Source of the DNA: JAUSIF01 sp963711595
GTDB lineage: Bacteria; Pseudomonadota; Alphaproteobacteria; Rhizobiales; Xanthobacteraceae
Length of the DNA: 64,000 nt
Direction: 5' to 3'
NCBI GenBank assembly: GCA_963711595.1
Contig: CAVQER010000001.1
Coordinates: forward strand, 62,001 to 126,000
Shown: positions 41,332-50,501 of the stretch, in pieces
Layout: the number at the start of each line of letters is the position of its first letter
Numbering within the stretch: the stretch's first letter is position 1
Position numbers and translations under genes: made by a program
The notes under the pieces: model-generated
The model's database searches: none
Told to the model about the DNA's origin: nothing
What the model saw: the letters and a program-made list of their open reading frames with translations, nothing else

Positions 41332-42597
41332 CTACTGGGTACGGCTGCCCTTCTCGGTCTGGCCCGTGCGCTTGACGCCCTTTTCCTGCGGCGGCGCGGA
41401 CTTCTGCGAGGCCGCGGGCGGAGCGGGCGTAGGCTCGGGTGGCGGTGGTTGCTGCGCTCCGGCCGTCGCCTGCTCTTTCATGTAGTCCTTCCAGCGCGCG
41501 ACGTTCTTCAAGTGCTGGTCGTAGGTCGAGGCGAACACATGCCCGCCGGAACCGTCGGCCACGAAATACAGCTCGCGCGTGCGCGAGGGATTGGCGACCG
41601 CTTCAAGCGAGGCACGGCCCGGATTGGCGATTGGGCCGGGAGGCAGGCCCTCGATCACGTAGGTGTTGTACGGCGTCGCCCGGTCGACGTCTTCGCGCGT
41701 GAGCGGACGGCCGATCGCACCCTTGCCGCCGACCATGCCGTAGATGATCGTCGGATCGGACTGAAGCCGCATCTTGCGGTTCAGGCGATTGATGAAGACC
41801 GCGGCGACGCGCGAGCGCTCGTCGGCCTTTCCGGTCTCCTTCTCGACGATCGAGGCAAGCGTGATCAAGTCCTCGGGCGTCTTGACCGGAACATCCGGAG
41901 CGCGGCGCTCCCACACCTCCTGCAGAACGCGCGTGTGCGCGGCACTCATGCGGCTGATCAGTTGCTGGCGCGGCGTTCCGCGCATCACCTTATAGCTTTC
42001 GGGCAGCAGCGAGCCCTCGCGTGGAATCCCGCGCAGTTCGCCGGTCAGCACGTCGCTCTCGCGGAGCCGCTGCACGATCTGTTCACTCGTGAGTCCTTCG
42101 GCGATCGTGACCAGGTGCAGAATGGATTTGCCTTCGACCAGCGCCTCCAGCACGCCGCGCATGCTGACGCGCGCGTCGAACAGGTATTCGCCCGCCTTCA
42201 ACTCGCTCGTGGCGCGGGTAAGCAGCGCCGCCACGACGAAGACGAAAGGAGTCTCGATGATACGCTCGCGCCGCAGGATTTCGGCGATCGCGCGGACGCC
42301 GGTGTCGCGCGGGATGACGACGGAACGCTCACGATCGAGCGGCCCCGGGGCATCGAACATGCCCTTGCCGGCATAGACGAGTGCGCCGAGCGCGATGATC
42401 AGGAGGACGATGATCGTCAGAACGGCGTTGCCGATCACCACAAGCGGGTGGCGCGCTCGACGCGAAGGCGGCGGCGGCATGCGCTCGGGTGCGATCGCCT
42501 GGCGCGGGCTGCGCGGATGCAAAGGACGACGCGAGTCATCGCCCGGCCCCGACGCGGGACGCCGCGAATCCCCTCTTCTTTGCCCCTCGTCGGCCAT
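41332..42597 (-). CDS. mltG: Endolytic peptidoglycan transglycosylase MltG, 421 aa
   Basis: It cuts nascent glycan strands and sets their length. Residues 1-50 are a proline/arginine-rich cytoplasmic tail, one membrane helix follows (about 52-77), then the periplasmic YceG domain with catalytic Glu in LASIVEKETG and the conserved LQSDPTIIYG, ATPYNTYVIEGLPPGPIANPG. The last 50 residues are Pro/Ala/Gln-rich. ATG 42597 (MADEGQRRG) is preferred to an upstream ATG 12 codons earlier. Confidence 0.93.
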   Translation of the reverse strand: MADEGQRRGDSRRPASGPGDDSRRPLHPRSPRQAIAPERMPPPPSRRARHPLVVIGNAVLTIIVLLIIALGALVYAGKGMFDAPGPLDRERSVVIPRDTGVRAIAEILRRERIIETPFVFVVAALLTRATSELKAGEYLFDARVSMRGVLEALVEGKSILHLVTIAEGLTSEQIVQRLRESDVLTGELRGIPREGSLLPESYKVMRGTPRQQLISRMSAAHTRVLQEVWERRAPDVPVKTPEDLITLASIVEKETGKADERSRVAAVFINRLNRKMRLQSDPTIIYGMVGGKGAIGRPLTREDVDRATPYNTYVIEGLPPGPIANPGRASLEAVANPSRTRELYFVADGSGGHVFASTYDQHLKNVARWKDYMKEQATAGAQQPPPPEPTPAPPAASQKSAPPQEKGVKRTGQTEKGSRTQ

Positions 42598-42700
42598 CGT
42601 TTCTATTGTTGCCCAGGGAGAGCGCCCCGGCAAGTCGGCGACTCGCCGCAGGACTCAATCGATCCTATTGGAAAAGATGGCGAAAACCGAGCGCTGTACT

Positions 42701-43966
42701 TCACGATGCCAGGCGCCGGAACACGAGCGAGGCGTTGGTGCCGCCAAAACCGAACGAGTTTGAAAGGGCGACCTCGATCGGCCGCTTTTGCGCCTTGTGG
42801 GGAACCAGATCGATCGGCGTCTCGACGGACGGATTGTCGAGATTGATCGTCGGCGGCGCGACCTGATCCCGAATCGCAAGCAGCGAGAAGATCGCTTCCA
42901 CCGCGCCCGCTGCGCCGAGCAGGTGACCGGTCATCGATTTCGTCGAGGACATCGCGAGCTTGCCCGCCGCATTGCCGGCGAGCCGGTGCACGGCGTTCAG
43001 CTCGATCTCATCGCCAAGCGGCGTCGAGGTTCCATGGGCGTTGATGTAATCGACCTCGGCGGGCGTGACGCCTGCGCGCTTCAGCGCCATCTGCATGCAG
43101 CGATAAGCACCGTCGCCGTCCGGTGCCGGCGCGGTGATGTGGTGCGCGTCGCCGGAAAGGCCGTAGCCCACGAGCTCGCCATAGATGTTCGCACCGCGTG
43201 CTTTGGCATGATCGTATTCCTCGAGCACGACGACGCCTGCGCCCTCGCCCATGACGAAACCGTCGCGGTCGCGATCGTAGGGGCGCGAAGCCTTCTCCGG
43301 AGTGTCATTGAAAGAGGTGGAAAGCGCGCGTGCCGCGGCGAAGCCCGAAAGCGAGAGCCGGTCGACAGGCGACTCGGTGCCGCCCGCGACCATCACATCG
43401 GCATCACCGAGCGCAATCAGCCGTCCCGCGTCGCCGATCGCGTGCGCACCGGTCGAACACGCGGTCACGACCGCGTGGTTCGGGCCCCTGAGACCGTGCG
43501 CGATGGAGACATAACCGCCGGCGAGGTTGATCAGGCGGCCGGGAATAAAGAACGGCGACACGCGGCGCGGGCCCCGCTCCTTGAGCGTGATCGCGGTCTC
43601 GGCGATGCCGCCGATGCCGCCAATGCCCGAGCCGATCAGGACCCCGGTCGAGTTCTGGTCATCCCGGCTTTCCGGATGCCAGCCCGCGTCGTTGAGCGCC
43701 TGCGTCGCCGCAGACATCGAGAAAATGATGAAGTCGTCGACCTTGCGTTGCTCTTTTGGCTCCATCCACTGATCGGCGTTGAAGCTGCCGTTGGAGCCGT
43801 CGCCGCGCGGGACAACGCCCGCGATCTTGCAAGGAATGTCGGAGACGTCGAATTTTTCGATTTTGCGGACGCCGCTTTTGCCCGCGAGGATGCCGGACCA
43901 GGCGGTGTCCACGCCGCAGCCGAGCGGGCTAACGATGCCTAACCCTGTGACGACGACGCGCCGCAT
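42701..43966 (-). CDS. fabF: Beta-ketoacyl-ACP synthase II, 421 aa
   Basis: The elongating condensing enzyme of type II fatty acid synthesis. The catalytic triad is visible: C170 in VVTACSTGAHAIGDA, H311 in NAHGTSTPLGD and H348 in MTGHLLGAAG. Start at 43966 is fixed by GGAGG eight bases upstream. It lies between acpP and mltG. Confidence 0.96.
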   Translation of the reverse strand: MRRVVVTGLGIVSPLGCGVDTAWSGILAGKSGVRKIEKFDVSDIPCKIAGVVPRGDGSNGSFNADQWMEPKEQRKVDDFIIFSMSAATQALNDAGWHPESRDDQNSTGVLIGSGIGGIGGIAETAITLKERGPRRVSPFFIPGRLINLAGGYVSIAHGLRGPNHAVVTACSTGAHAIGDAGRLIALGDADVMVAGGTESPVDRLSLSGFAAARALSTSFNDTPEKASRPYDRDRDGFVMGEGAGVVVLEEYDHAKARGANIYGELVGYGLSGDAHHITAPAPDGDGAYRCMQMALKRAGVTPAEVDYINAHGTSTPLGDEIELNAVHRLAGNAAGKLAMSSTKSMTGHLLGAAGAVEAIFSLLAIRDQVAPPTINLDNPSVETPIDLVPHKAQKRPIEVALSNSFGFGGTNASLVFRRLAS

Positions 43967-44035
43967 CCGTGCCTCCACGTGCCCGGTGGCCCGCCGCCGC
44001 CGGCCTGGATCTCCGCCCCTGGCCTCTGGGTTAGT

Positions 44036-44272
44036 TCAGGCCGCGTTTTTCTCGAGGAACTTCACGGCGTCCCCGACCGTCAGAATCGTTTCCGCGGCAT
44101 CGTCGGGGATCTCGCAGCCGAATTCTTCCTCGAAGGCCATGACCAGCTCGACGGTGTCCAAGCTGTCGGCGCCCAGATCGTCAATGAAGCTCGCCTTGTC
44201 GTTCACTTTTTCCGGGTCGACGCCCAGGTGCTCGACGACGATTTTCTTGACGCGCTCGGCAATGTCACTCAT
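44036..44272 (-). CDS. acpP: Acyl carrier protein, 78 aa
   Basis: Acidic carrier of growing acyl chains. The phosphopantetheine site is Ser37 in GADSLDTVELVMAFEEEF. Standard length when started at 44272; a TTG one codon earlier is a weaker option. The 162 bases between it and fabG leave room for its own promoter, in line with its high expression. Confidence 0.98.
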   Translation of the reverse strand: MSDIAERVKKIVVEHLGVDPEKVNDKASFIDDLGADSLDTVELVMAFEEEFGCEIPDDAAETILTVGDAVKFLEKNAA

Positions 44273-44434
44273 CAATTCACCCTGATCGGTCCGTCGTTGC
44301 TATCACGCCCGCTCGTGAACGGCGCGCAAATTTCGATTCCGTTGTTCGATTGCGGCCCCGCGAAGCATTTCGTCGTTACCATACTGGATTAGCCTTGGCT
44401 AGCGCACGCGCGGTAAGCAAGTCGTTGAAAAGCT

Positions 44435-45172
44435 TCATATCATTGCCATCCCGCCATTGACGTGCAGTGTCTGGCCAGTGACCCACGCCGCCTCGTCCGA
44501 CACGAGATAAGTCACGGCGGCGGCGACGTCGTCCGGCGTCCCAAGACGGCCCATCGGCACCCGCTCCAGGAGTGCGGTGCGCAGTTTTTCGTTGAGCGCG
44601 TCCGTCATCGCACTCTTTACGAAGCCCGGGGCGACGCAATTCACCGTGATGCCGCGGCTCGCGACCTCATGGGCAAGCGATTTCGTCATGCCAATCAGTC
44701 CGGCCTTCGCGGCCGTGTAGTTGCCCTGTCCCGGATTGCCAGTAAATCCGACGATCGAGGTGATGTTGACGATCCGGCCGCCGCGACGGCGCATCATCGG
44801 AAAGACCGCGGCGCGCGAAAGCCGAAAAGCCGCGGTAAGGTTCACGGCGATCACCTTCTCCCAGTCCTCGTCCTTGATGCGGACGAACAACGCGTCGCGG
44901 TTGAGCCCGGCGTTGTTCACGAGGATATCCACGCGCTCCATCGCCTTCTCGGCGGCAGGGACGAGCGCCTCCACATCCTCGGGCTTCGACAGGTCGCAGG
45001 GCAGCACGTGGACGCGCGCGCCAAGTTCGCCCGCCAGCGTCTCGAGCGCCTCCCGGCGGGTCCCCGAGAGGCCGACGGTCGCTCCCTGCTTGTGCAGCGC
45101 ACGGGCAATGCCCCCGCCGATGGAACCGCTCGCGCCCGTGACGAGCACCGTCTTGCCGGAAAGATCAAACAT
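44435..45172 (-). CDS. fabG: 3-oxoacyl-ACP reductase, 245 aa
   Basis: An NADPH-dependent short-chain dehydrogenase. The cofactor motif TGASGSIGGGIA is at 12-23, NNAG at 86-89, and the catalytic residues are S139, Y152 and K156 (NYTAAKAG). Length and position between fabD and acpP mark it as the fatty-acid FabG, not a general SDR. Confidence 0.96.
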   Translation of the reverse strand: MFDLSGKTVLVTGASGSIGGGIARALHKQGATVGLSGTRREALETLAGELGARVHVLPCDLSKPEDVEALVPAAEKAMERVDILVNNAGLNRDALFVRIKDEDWEKVIAVNLTAAFRLSRAAVFPMMRRRGGRIVNITSIVGFTGNPGQGNYTAAKAGLIGMTKSLAHEVASRGITVNCVAPGFVKSAMTDALNEKLRTALLERVPMGRLGTPDDVAAAVTYLVSDEAAWVTGQTLHVNGGMAMI

Positions 45173-45246
45173 CGCAGAATCCTATTCCCTGTTCCTCCAG
45201 CCCTGCCCAAGGCTGTTCGCATTCCAATTCATTTCTTGCCGGTTTC

Positions 45247-46179
45247 TTACACCTTGAACGCGGCGACGTCCTCGGGTGTCGCGATCGAAATCGCCGTCGC
45301 GTCCTTGGCGATGCGCTTGGCGAGCCCGGTGAGGACCTTTCCGGAGCCGACCTCCACGAGCCGGTCCACGCCGTGCGTGACGAGATAGTGCACGCACTCG
45401 CGCCAGCGCACGGTTCCAGTCACCTGCTCGATCAGCCCGCGCACGATCTCGGCCGGGTCGTTCACCGGATTGGCGCTCACGTTCGGCACGAGCGGCGTCT
45501 TCGGCGCGATTACCTTTACCTTGGAGAGCGCATCGCGCATCGCGTCGGCCGCCGGCTGCATCAACGTGCAATGGAAGGGAGCGGAGACGGGCAGCATCAG
45601 TGCCCGCGCCCCGCGCGCCTTCGCGATCTCGACCGCACGCTCGACCGCTGCCTTGGCTCCGGAGACTACGATCTGCCCCGGCGCGTTGTCGTTCGCGGCC
45701 GCGCACACCTCGCCCTGCGCGGCCTCAGCAGCAATTTCCCTGACCGCCTTCGGCTCGAGACCGAGGAGTGCTGCCATCGCGCCCTTCCCGACTGGCACCG
45801 CCTGCTGCATGGCGCGGCCGCGGACACGCACGAGCCTGACCGCGTCCGCGAGCGAGAAGGAACCGGCAGCCGCGAGCGCGGAATATTCGCCGAGCGAGTG
45901 CCCGGCGACGAAACGGGAATCGCGGCCGATGTCGAGCCCGGCCTCAGCCTCGAGCACGCGAACCGCCGCAATCGAAACTGCGAGAAGCGCGGGCTGCGTG
46001 TTCTCGGTGAGGGTGAGCTTGTCGGCGGGCCCTTCCCACATGATGACGCTGAGCTTGTCACCGAGCGCCGCGTCGACTTCCTCGAACACCGCGCGCGCGG
46101 GCGCAAAGGCGTCGGCGAGCGCCTTGCCCATGCCGACGGCCTGGCTGCCCTGTCCCGGAAATGTGAGTGCGATCGCCAA
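45247..46179 (-). CDS. fabD: Malonyl-CoA:ACP transacylase, 310 aa
   Basis: It loads malonate onto ACP. The nucleophile S95 is in AGHSLGEYSALAAAG and the catalytic H203 in SAPFHCTLM; the N-terminal FPGQGSQ motif is present. First gene of the minus-strand fatty-acid block, divergent from the sulfite-oxidase-type gene; 176 bases between them must hold both promoters. Confidence 0.97.
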   Translation of the reverse strand: MAIALTFPGQGSQAVGMGKALADAFAPARAVFEEVDAALGDKLSVIMWEGPADKLTLTENTQPALLAVSIAAVRVLEAEAGLDIGRDSRFVAGHSLGEYSALAAAGSFSLADAVRLVRVRGRAMQQAVPVGKGAMAALLGLEPKAVREIAAEAAQGEVCAAANDNAPGQIVVSGAKAAVERAVEIAKARGARALMLPVSAPFHCTLMQPAADAMRDALSKVKVIAPKTPLVPNVSANPVNDPAEIVRGLIEQVTGTVRWRECVHYLVTHGVDRLVEVGSGKVLTGLAKRIAKDATAISIATPEDVAAFKV

Positions 46180-46355
46180 TTCGGAACCCCGATGCAGGCG
46201 GGGAGACAGACCCCGCCATCCGATACCGTGTCAAGCGCGTCAAGGGAGCGCGATGCCGCAAGAGTCTCCACTGGGATCGCGGCGCAATGCAGCTACAATC
46301 GCGCCGACCCCCCAACACCGCAACCACCATTTCCTCAGCACGAGGCCAAGAGCCG

Positions 46356-47453
46356 ATGCCGAAAGCAGAAGAGCGCCGGCTTGTCGACCTCATGAAGCCC
46401 GGTCTGCGATTGCTCGAGGACGAGGCGCTGAACGCCGAGGCCCACGCGCATCTTCTCGACGAGCCGATCACGCCGTTCGGCTCCTTCTTCATCCGCAACA
46501 ATGGCTCGCTGCCCGAGATCGAGCCGAATGGCTGGACGCTCGCCGTCGACGGCGAGGTCGAACGTGAGCTTATCTTCACCGTCGCGGAGCTTTCGGAGAA
46601 ATTCGAACGGGTCACGATCACCGCGGTGCTCGAATGCGCCGGGAACGGCCGCGCTGGTTTTGCCGAGCGCACGTACGGCGTGAAATGGCGTTTCGGCGCG
46701 GTCGGCTGCGCGCGGTGGACCGGTGTCAGGCTCGCCGACGTGTTGCGTGCAGCGGGTGTGAAACGATCCGCTGTCTATACCGGTCACTTCAGTCCGGACG
46801 TGCAAGCGGATGGCTCAGGGCGCGCCGCGCTCTCGCGCGGGCTGCCGATCGAGAAAGCGCTCGCGCAAGAGACGTTGATCGCCTTCGAGATGAATGACCA
46901 GCCATTGCCGTACCTGCACGGGGGGCCGCTCCGAATCGTAGCCCCGGGATTCCCCGGCTCTGCATGGCAGAAGTGGCTCACGCGCGTCTGGGTGCGCGAT
47001 CGCGAACACGATGGCGAAAAGATGCGCGGCACCGAGTATCGCATGCCAGTGACCCCGGTCGGGCCGGGCGAGCCGATCGACGAGAGCAAGTTCGCGGTCA
47101 TCACCGACATGCCCGTGAAATCGCTGATCACCGCACCCGCGGAGAATTTCGTCGCCTGTGCCGGCGGAATCGAAGTGCGCGGTTTCGCCTGGAGCGGTCA
47201 CGTGCCGGTCGCATCGGTCGCTGTTTCTGCGGACGGTGGAACCTCATGGCACGCGGCGGAACTCGAGCCGGCCGCGCATCACTTCGCGTGGCGGCGATTC
47301 AGGGCCCGTATTTCGGTGCCGCCCGGACCGCATCTCGTGATGAGCCGCGCCACCGATGCGGAAGGCCGCAGCCAACCGCTCGACGGCCCGGCCTGGAACC
47401 CGCGCGGCTATTGCAACAACGCAATGCATCGCGTGCAGGGGCGGGTCGCGTAA
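46356..47453 (+). CDS. Sulfite-oxidase-type molybdopterin enzyme, 365 aa
   Basis: It has the sulfite oxidase fold: a molybdopterin domain (about residues 30-230) with the Mo-coordinating C94 in LECAGNGRAGF, and a C-terminal Mo-co dimerisation domain (about 250-360, Ig-like). No haem domain and no Tat or Sec signal are present, unlike periplasmic SorA or SoxC, so it may act in the cytosol or be exported with a partner. Sulfite is the most likely substrate but not proven. The start at 46356 (MPKAEERR) matches homologues better than upstream codons. Confidence 0.85.
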   Translation: MPKAEERRLVDLMKPGLRLLEDEALNAEAHAHLLDEPITPFGSFFIRNNGSLPEIEPNGWTLAVDGEVERELIFTVAELSEKFERVTITAVLECAGNGRAGFAERTYGVKWRFGAVGCARWTGVRLADVLRAAGVKRSAVYTGHFSPDVQADGSGRAALSRGLPIEKALAQETLIAFEMNDQPLPYLHGGPLRIVAPGFPGSAWQKWLTRVWVRDREHDGEKMRGTEYRMPVTPVGPGEPIDESKFAVITDMPVKSLITAPAENFVACAGGIEVRGFAWSGHVPVASVAVSADGGTSWHAAELEPAAHHFAWRRFRARISVPPGPHLVMSRATDAEGRSQPLDGPAWNPRGYCNNAMHRVQGRVA

Positions 47454-47455
47454 AT

Positions 47456-47482
47456 CCCTCTCCCCGTCCTTCCGGGGAGAGC
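47456..47482. repeat. Solo CCCTCTCCCCG palindrome
   Basis: A single hairpin (CCCTCTCCCCG...CGGGGAGAG) immediately after the stop at 47453. It equals the outer hairpin of the larger inverted elements at 48401-48580 and 50502-51000. Confidence 0.8.
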
Positions 47483-47508
47483 GAGAAAGCGCGTCTCCCA
47501 TTACCGCC

Positions 47509-47536
47509 TTGCACCGGCTGCCAAAAACCGTATAAA
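47509..47536 (+). promoter_or_regulatory. Putative sigma-70-type promoter of the rpsF operon
   Basis: TTGCAC (47509-47514) and TATAAA (47531-47536) are separated by 16 bases. It would give a leader of about 155 bases before rpsF, rich in GC and able to fold. Confidence 0.6.
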
Positions 47537-47698
47537 GCCCGCGTCTTCGTCGCCCCGGCCGGGGGCTGAACGGACGGCCATCGCAAGATGGCAGGGCAAT
47601 CGCCCGGCGTCCCGTGTCCCCGCCTTCGAGATTCGAGCCTTTCCGAGGCTCGCAGGGCTCGGCGCCGGGAAGACGAACAGAAACAGGAAAGGCACTCC

Positions 47699-48130
47699 AT
47701 GCCGTTTTACGAGCATGTATTTCTCGCGCGCCAGGATCTTTCGGCGCAGGCCGCCGAGGAGCTGGCCGCCCAGTACAAGGGTGTGATCGAGCAGAACGGC
47801 GGCGAACTCGTCGGCGCTCCGGAATATTGGGGCATCAAGACGCTCAACTACCGCATCCGCAAGAACCGCAAGGCGCACTTCTCCATGCTGCGCCTGAGCG
47901 CGCCGCCTGCCGCCGTCGAGGAGATGGAGCGGCAGCAACGCATCAACGAAGACATCATTCGTTTCATCACCGTGCGCGTCGATGCGCACGAGGAAGGCCC
48001 ATCGATCATGCTGCAGAAGCGCGACCGTGAGGAACGGCGCGAGGAGCGCCGCGGCGAGCGCCGCCGCGACCGCGATGGCGGCGATGAGGTCGAAGGCTTC
48101 GTCGCGGAAATCGAAGAGGTGCGCGAATGA
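47699..48130 (+). CDS. rpsF: Ribosomal protein S6, 143 aa
   Basis: Starts MPFYEHVFLARQDLS, the usual opening, and includes EYWGIKTLNYRIRKNRKAHF. After about residue 100 it has a highly charged Arg/Glu/Asp tail (REERREERRGERRRDRDGG), a common alphaproteobacterial extension. GGAAAGG precedes the ATG. It overlaps rpsR by four bases (ATGA). Confidence 0.97.
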   Translation: MPFYEHVFLARQDLSAQAAEELAAQYKGVIEQNGGELVGAPEYWGIKTLNYRIRKNRKAHFSMLRLSAPPAAVEEMERQQRINEDIIRFITVRVDAHEEGPSIMLQKRDREERREERRGERRRDRDGGDEVEGFVAEIEEVRE

Positions 48131-48393
48131 GCTTCGGTGGTGGAGGCGGTGGTGGCGGTGGTGGCGGCGGACGCCGCCCGTTCATGCGCCGGCGCAAGAC
48201 TTGTCCGTTTTCGGGCGCGAACGCGCCGAAGATCGACTACAAGGACGTGAAGCTCCTGCAACGCTACGTGTCCGAGCGCGGCAAGATCGTGCCGTCGCGC
48301 ATCACGGCAGTGTCGTCGAGCAAGCAGCGCGAGCTCGCCAGCGCGATCAAGCGCGCGCGGTTCCTCGGGTTGCTGCCGTACGTGATTAGGTGA
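48127..48393 (+). CDS. rpsR: Ribosomal protein S18, 88 aa
   Basis: The N-terminus is MSF followed by twelve glycines, then the conserved FMRRRKTCPFSG, IDYKDVKLLQRYVSERGKI and the final RARFLGLLPYV. S18 binds S6 on the ribosome, and the two are translationally coupled here. The poly-glycine linker is longer than in most species. Confidence 0.97.
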   Translation: MSFGGGGGGGGGGGGRRPFMRRRKTCPFSGANAPKIDYKDVKLLQRYVSERGKIVPSRITAVSSSKQRELASAIKRARFLGLLPYVIR

Positions 48394-48400
48394 TCTTAAT

Positions 48401-48580
48401 CCCTCTCCCCGTCCTTACGGGGAGAGGGTGGCGAGCACCGAGCGGAGCCGTGCGACGCGAGGTGCGAGCCGGGTGAGGGGCTGAGACCCTTTCATTCAGT
48501 GCGGCACGCGAAGGCCCCTCACCCGCCTCGCTCGCGCTTCGCGCTCACTCGGCACCCTCTCCCCGCACGCGGGGAGAGGG
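48401..48580. repeat. Inverted-arm repeat element without a gene
   Basis: The left arm (48401-48481) begins with the hairpin CCCTCTCCCCG...CGGGGAGAGGG and ends GGGTGAGGGGC; the right arm (48513-48580) is its inverted partner, starting GCCCCTCACCCG and ending in the same hairpin. Only about 32 bases separate them. The same arms enclose a DUF559 gene at 50502-51000. It lies inside the rpsF operon between rpsR and the DUF2232 gene. Confidence 0.85.
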
Positions 48581-48669
48581 AAAAGACGTAAGTCCCCGGC
48601 GAAAATCCGGGGACGATGGTTGGGGCGGATTCCCGCCTCTAACCGCTGCGAACAGCGGGACAGCTGACG

Positions 48670-49653
48670 ATGCTGTGGATTGTTCTGATCGGCCTCGGCG
48701 CGGGCGTTACGTCCGCCCTTCTGTTCGCGGCGGTGGCGACAGGCCAGACCTTCGCGGTCGCTCTCTTCTATCTTACCCCGCTCCCGATCGTGATTGCCGG
48801 CATCGGCTGGAGTCATCTCGCCGGCGCTATCGCGGCGCTCGTCTCGGCGATCGTCGTCGGCGTCTTCTTCGGCTTCTGGTTCGTGTTCGCGTTCCTCGCC
48901 GCGATCGGCATTCCGGCCTACCTGCTCTCTTATCTCGCGATGCTCGCGCGGCCCGTCGGCAATGGTAGCGGGACGCTCGAATGGTATCCGGTCGGGCGGC
49001 TCGTGCTCGCGGCTGCGCTGATCGCGGGCGGTGCGACCGCGGTCTCGATCGCCGCATTCGGTTTCGACGTTGAGAGCTACCGCAACGGCTTGAAAGCCGC
49101 GTTCGAGCGCGTGCTGCGCGCGCAGCTCGGCACGCCTGCCGGGCAGCCGCTCGAGCTTCCCGGCACGAAGGACACGCAGGCCGCGATCACGGTTCTTTCG
49201 ATTCTGATGCCGCCCGCGGCCGCCTGCTTCAGCATGGTCACGCTGCTCGCGAACCTGTGGCTCGGCGGCCGCATCGCGCGCGTCTCGGGGCGGCTCTCGC
49301 GGCCGTGGCCGGACATCAGCGCGATGAAGTTTCCCGCCGCTGCGCCGCTCCTGCTCGCAGGTTTGATCGCCGCGACTTTCGCGCCCGGCCTCGTCGGGCT
49401 CGTCGCCGTATTCTTCGCCGCGACGCTGCTCCTCGCCTACGCCCTGCTCGGCTTCGCGGTGATCCATGGCGCCACCCGCGGGATCTCAGCGCGCGTCATT
49501 ATTCTCGTCGCCGCGTGGCTTTCCGTTTTCGTCCTCGGCTGGCCGATCCTCCTCATCGCCCTGCTTGGCCTCGCCGACACCTTCATCGACCTGCGCGGCC
49601 GCAGGAGCCGCGGCGGGCCGCCCGACCTTTCACCCCATCAACCCAAAGAATGA
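48670..49653 (+). CDS. DUF2232 membrane protein, 327 aa
   Basis: About eight membrane helices spread over the whole length, with one hydrophilic segment at about 135-170. DUF2232 proteins of this kind are regularly found between rpsR and rplI in Rhizobiales; the E. coli/Firmicute counterpart in this position is the YybS type. Function unknown. It ends 20 bases before rplI, with a clear RBS (AGGAG) for the latter. Confidence 0.85.
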   Translation: MLWIVLIGLGAGVTSALLFAAVATGQTFAVALFYLTPLPIVIAGIGWSHLAGAIAALVSAIVVGVFFGFWFVFAFLAAIGIPAYLLSYLAMLARPVGNGSGTLEWYPVGRLVLAAALIAGGATAVSIAAFGFDVESYRNGLKAAFERVLRAQLGTPAGQPLELPGTKDTQAAITVLSILMPPAAACFSMVTLLANLWLGGRIARVSGRLSRPWPDISAMKFPAAAPLLLAGLIAATFAPGLVGLVAVFFAATLLLAYALLGFAVIHGATRGISARVIILVAAWLSVFVLGWPILLIALLGLADTFIDLRGRRSRGGPPDLSPHQPKE

Positions 49654-49673
49654 ACGAACGATAGGAGTCTCCC

Positions 49674-50417
49674 ATGGAAGTGATCCTGCTCGAACGCGTG
49701 GCAAAGCTCGGCCAGATCGGCGACGTCGTGCGCGTGCGCGACGGCTTCGCGCGCAATTTTCTGCTGCCGCAAGGCAAGGCGCTGCGTGCCACCGATGCGA
49801 ACCGGGCGAAGTTCGAAACGATGAAGGGGCAACTGGAAGCGACGAACCTCGAGAAGAAGGGCGACGCGGAGTCCGTCGCGAAGCGTCTCAACGGCAAGAG
49901 CTTTATCCTGCTGCGGCAGGCGGGCGAAGGCGGCCAGCTTTATGGCTCGGTTTCGGCGCGCGACATCGCGGGTGCGCTGACGGCCGGCGGGTTCACCGTC
50001 GAGCGCAGCCAGATCGTGCTGAACGTCCCGATCAAGTCGATCGGTCTGCACAAGCTGGAAGTCGCGTTGCACGCCGAGGTCGAGGTCGAGATCACCGTGA
50101 ACGTCGCCCGCAACGAGGACGAGGCCGGACGTCAGGCGCGCGGCGAGGATCTCACGATCTCGCGCACGGACGAGGAAGAGGAAACTGCGCGGGCGAAGGT
50201 CGCGGCCGAGAAATTCTTCGAGGCGCCGCCGCCGGGTGAAGGCGAGGACGCCGCGGCGCCGGCCGCGGGAGCGGCCGAAGGCGAAGGCGCGAAGAAGGCG
50301 AAGCCGAAGCGCGCCAGAGAGAAGAAGGCCGACGCCGCGCCGGACGGAGAAAAGCCGGCCAAGGCCGACAAGCCCGCGCGCGAGAAGAAGCCGAAGAGGG
50401 AAAGGCCGAAGGAGTGA
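49674..50417 (+). CDS. rplI: Ribosomal protein L9 with long charged C-terminal tail, 247 aa
   Basis: The N-domain MEVILLERVAKLGQIGDVVRV and FARNFLLPQGKAL is canonical, and the C-domain extends to about residue 155. Bacterial L9 is normally about 148-200 residues. The final 80 residues here are Ala/Glu/Lys/Pro-rich (PKRAREKKADAAPDGEKPAK), probably disordered and nucleic-acid-binding. It ends the rpsF operon. Confidence 0.96.
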   Translation: MEVILLERVAKLGQIGDVVRVRDGFARNFLLPQGKALRATDANRAKFETMKGQLEATNLEKKGDAESVAKRLNGKSFILLRQAGEGGQLYGSVSARDIAGALTAGGFTVERSQIVLNVPIKSIGLHKLEVALHAEVEVEITVNVARNEDEAGRQARGEDLTISRTDEEEETARAKVAAEKFFEAPPPGEGEDAAAPAAGAAEGEGAKKAKPKRAREKKADAAPDGEKPAKADKPAREKKPKRERPKE

Positions 50418-50501
50418 AATCCTCCCGCGTTTGCGGCGATAGGATATCCACACGTCTCAAATAGGTAGAGAAAGCGGGGTCGACTGGCGAGGCCGAAACA
50501 T

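Noticed and set aside
48127..48190. Poly-glycine stretch of rpsR as a sequencing artefact or spurious start
   Set aside because: The start overlaps rpsF as ATGA, and glycine-rich S18 N-termini are normal in Rhizobiales.
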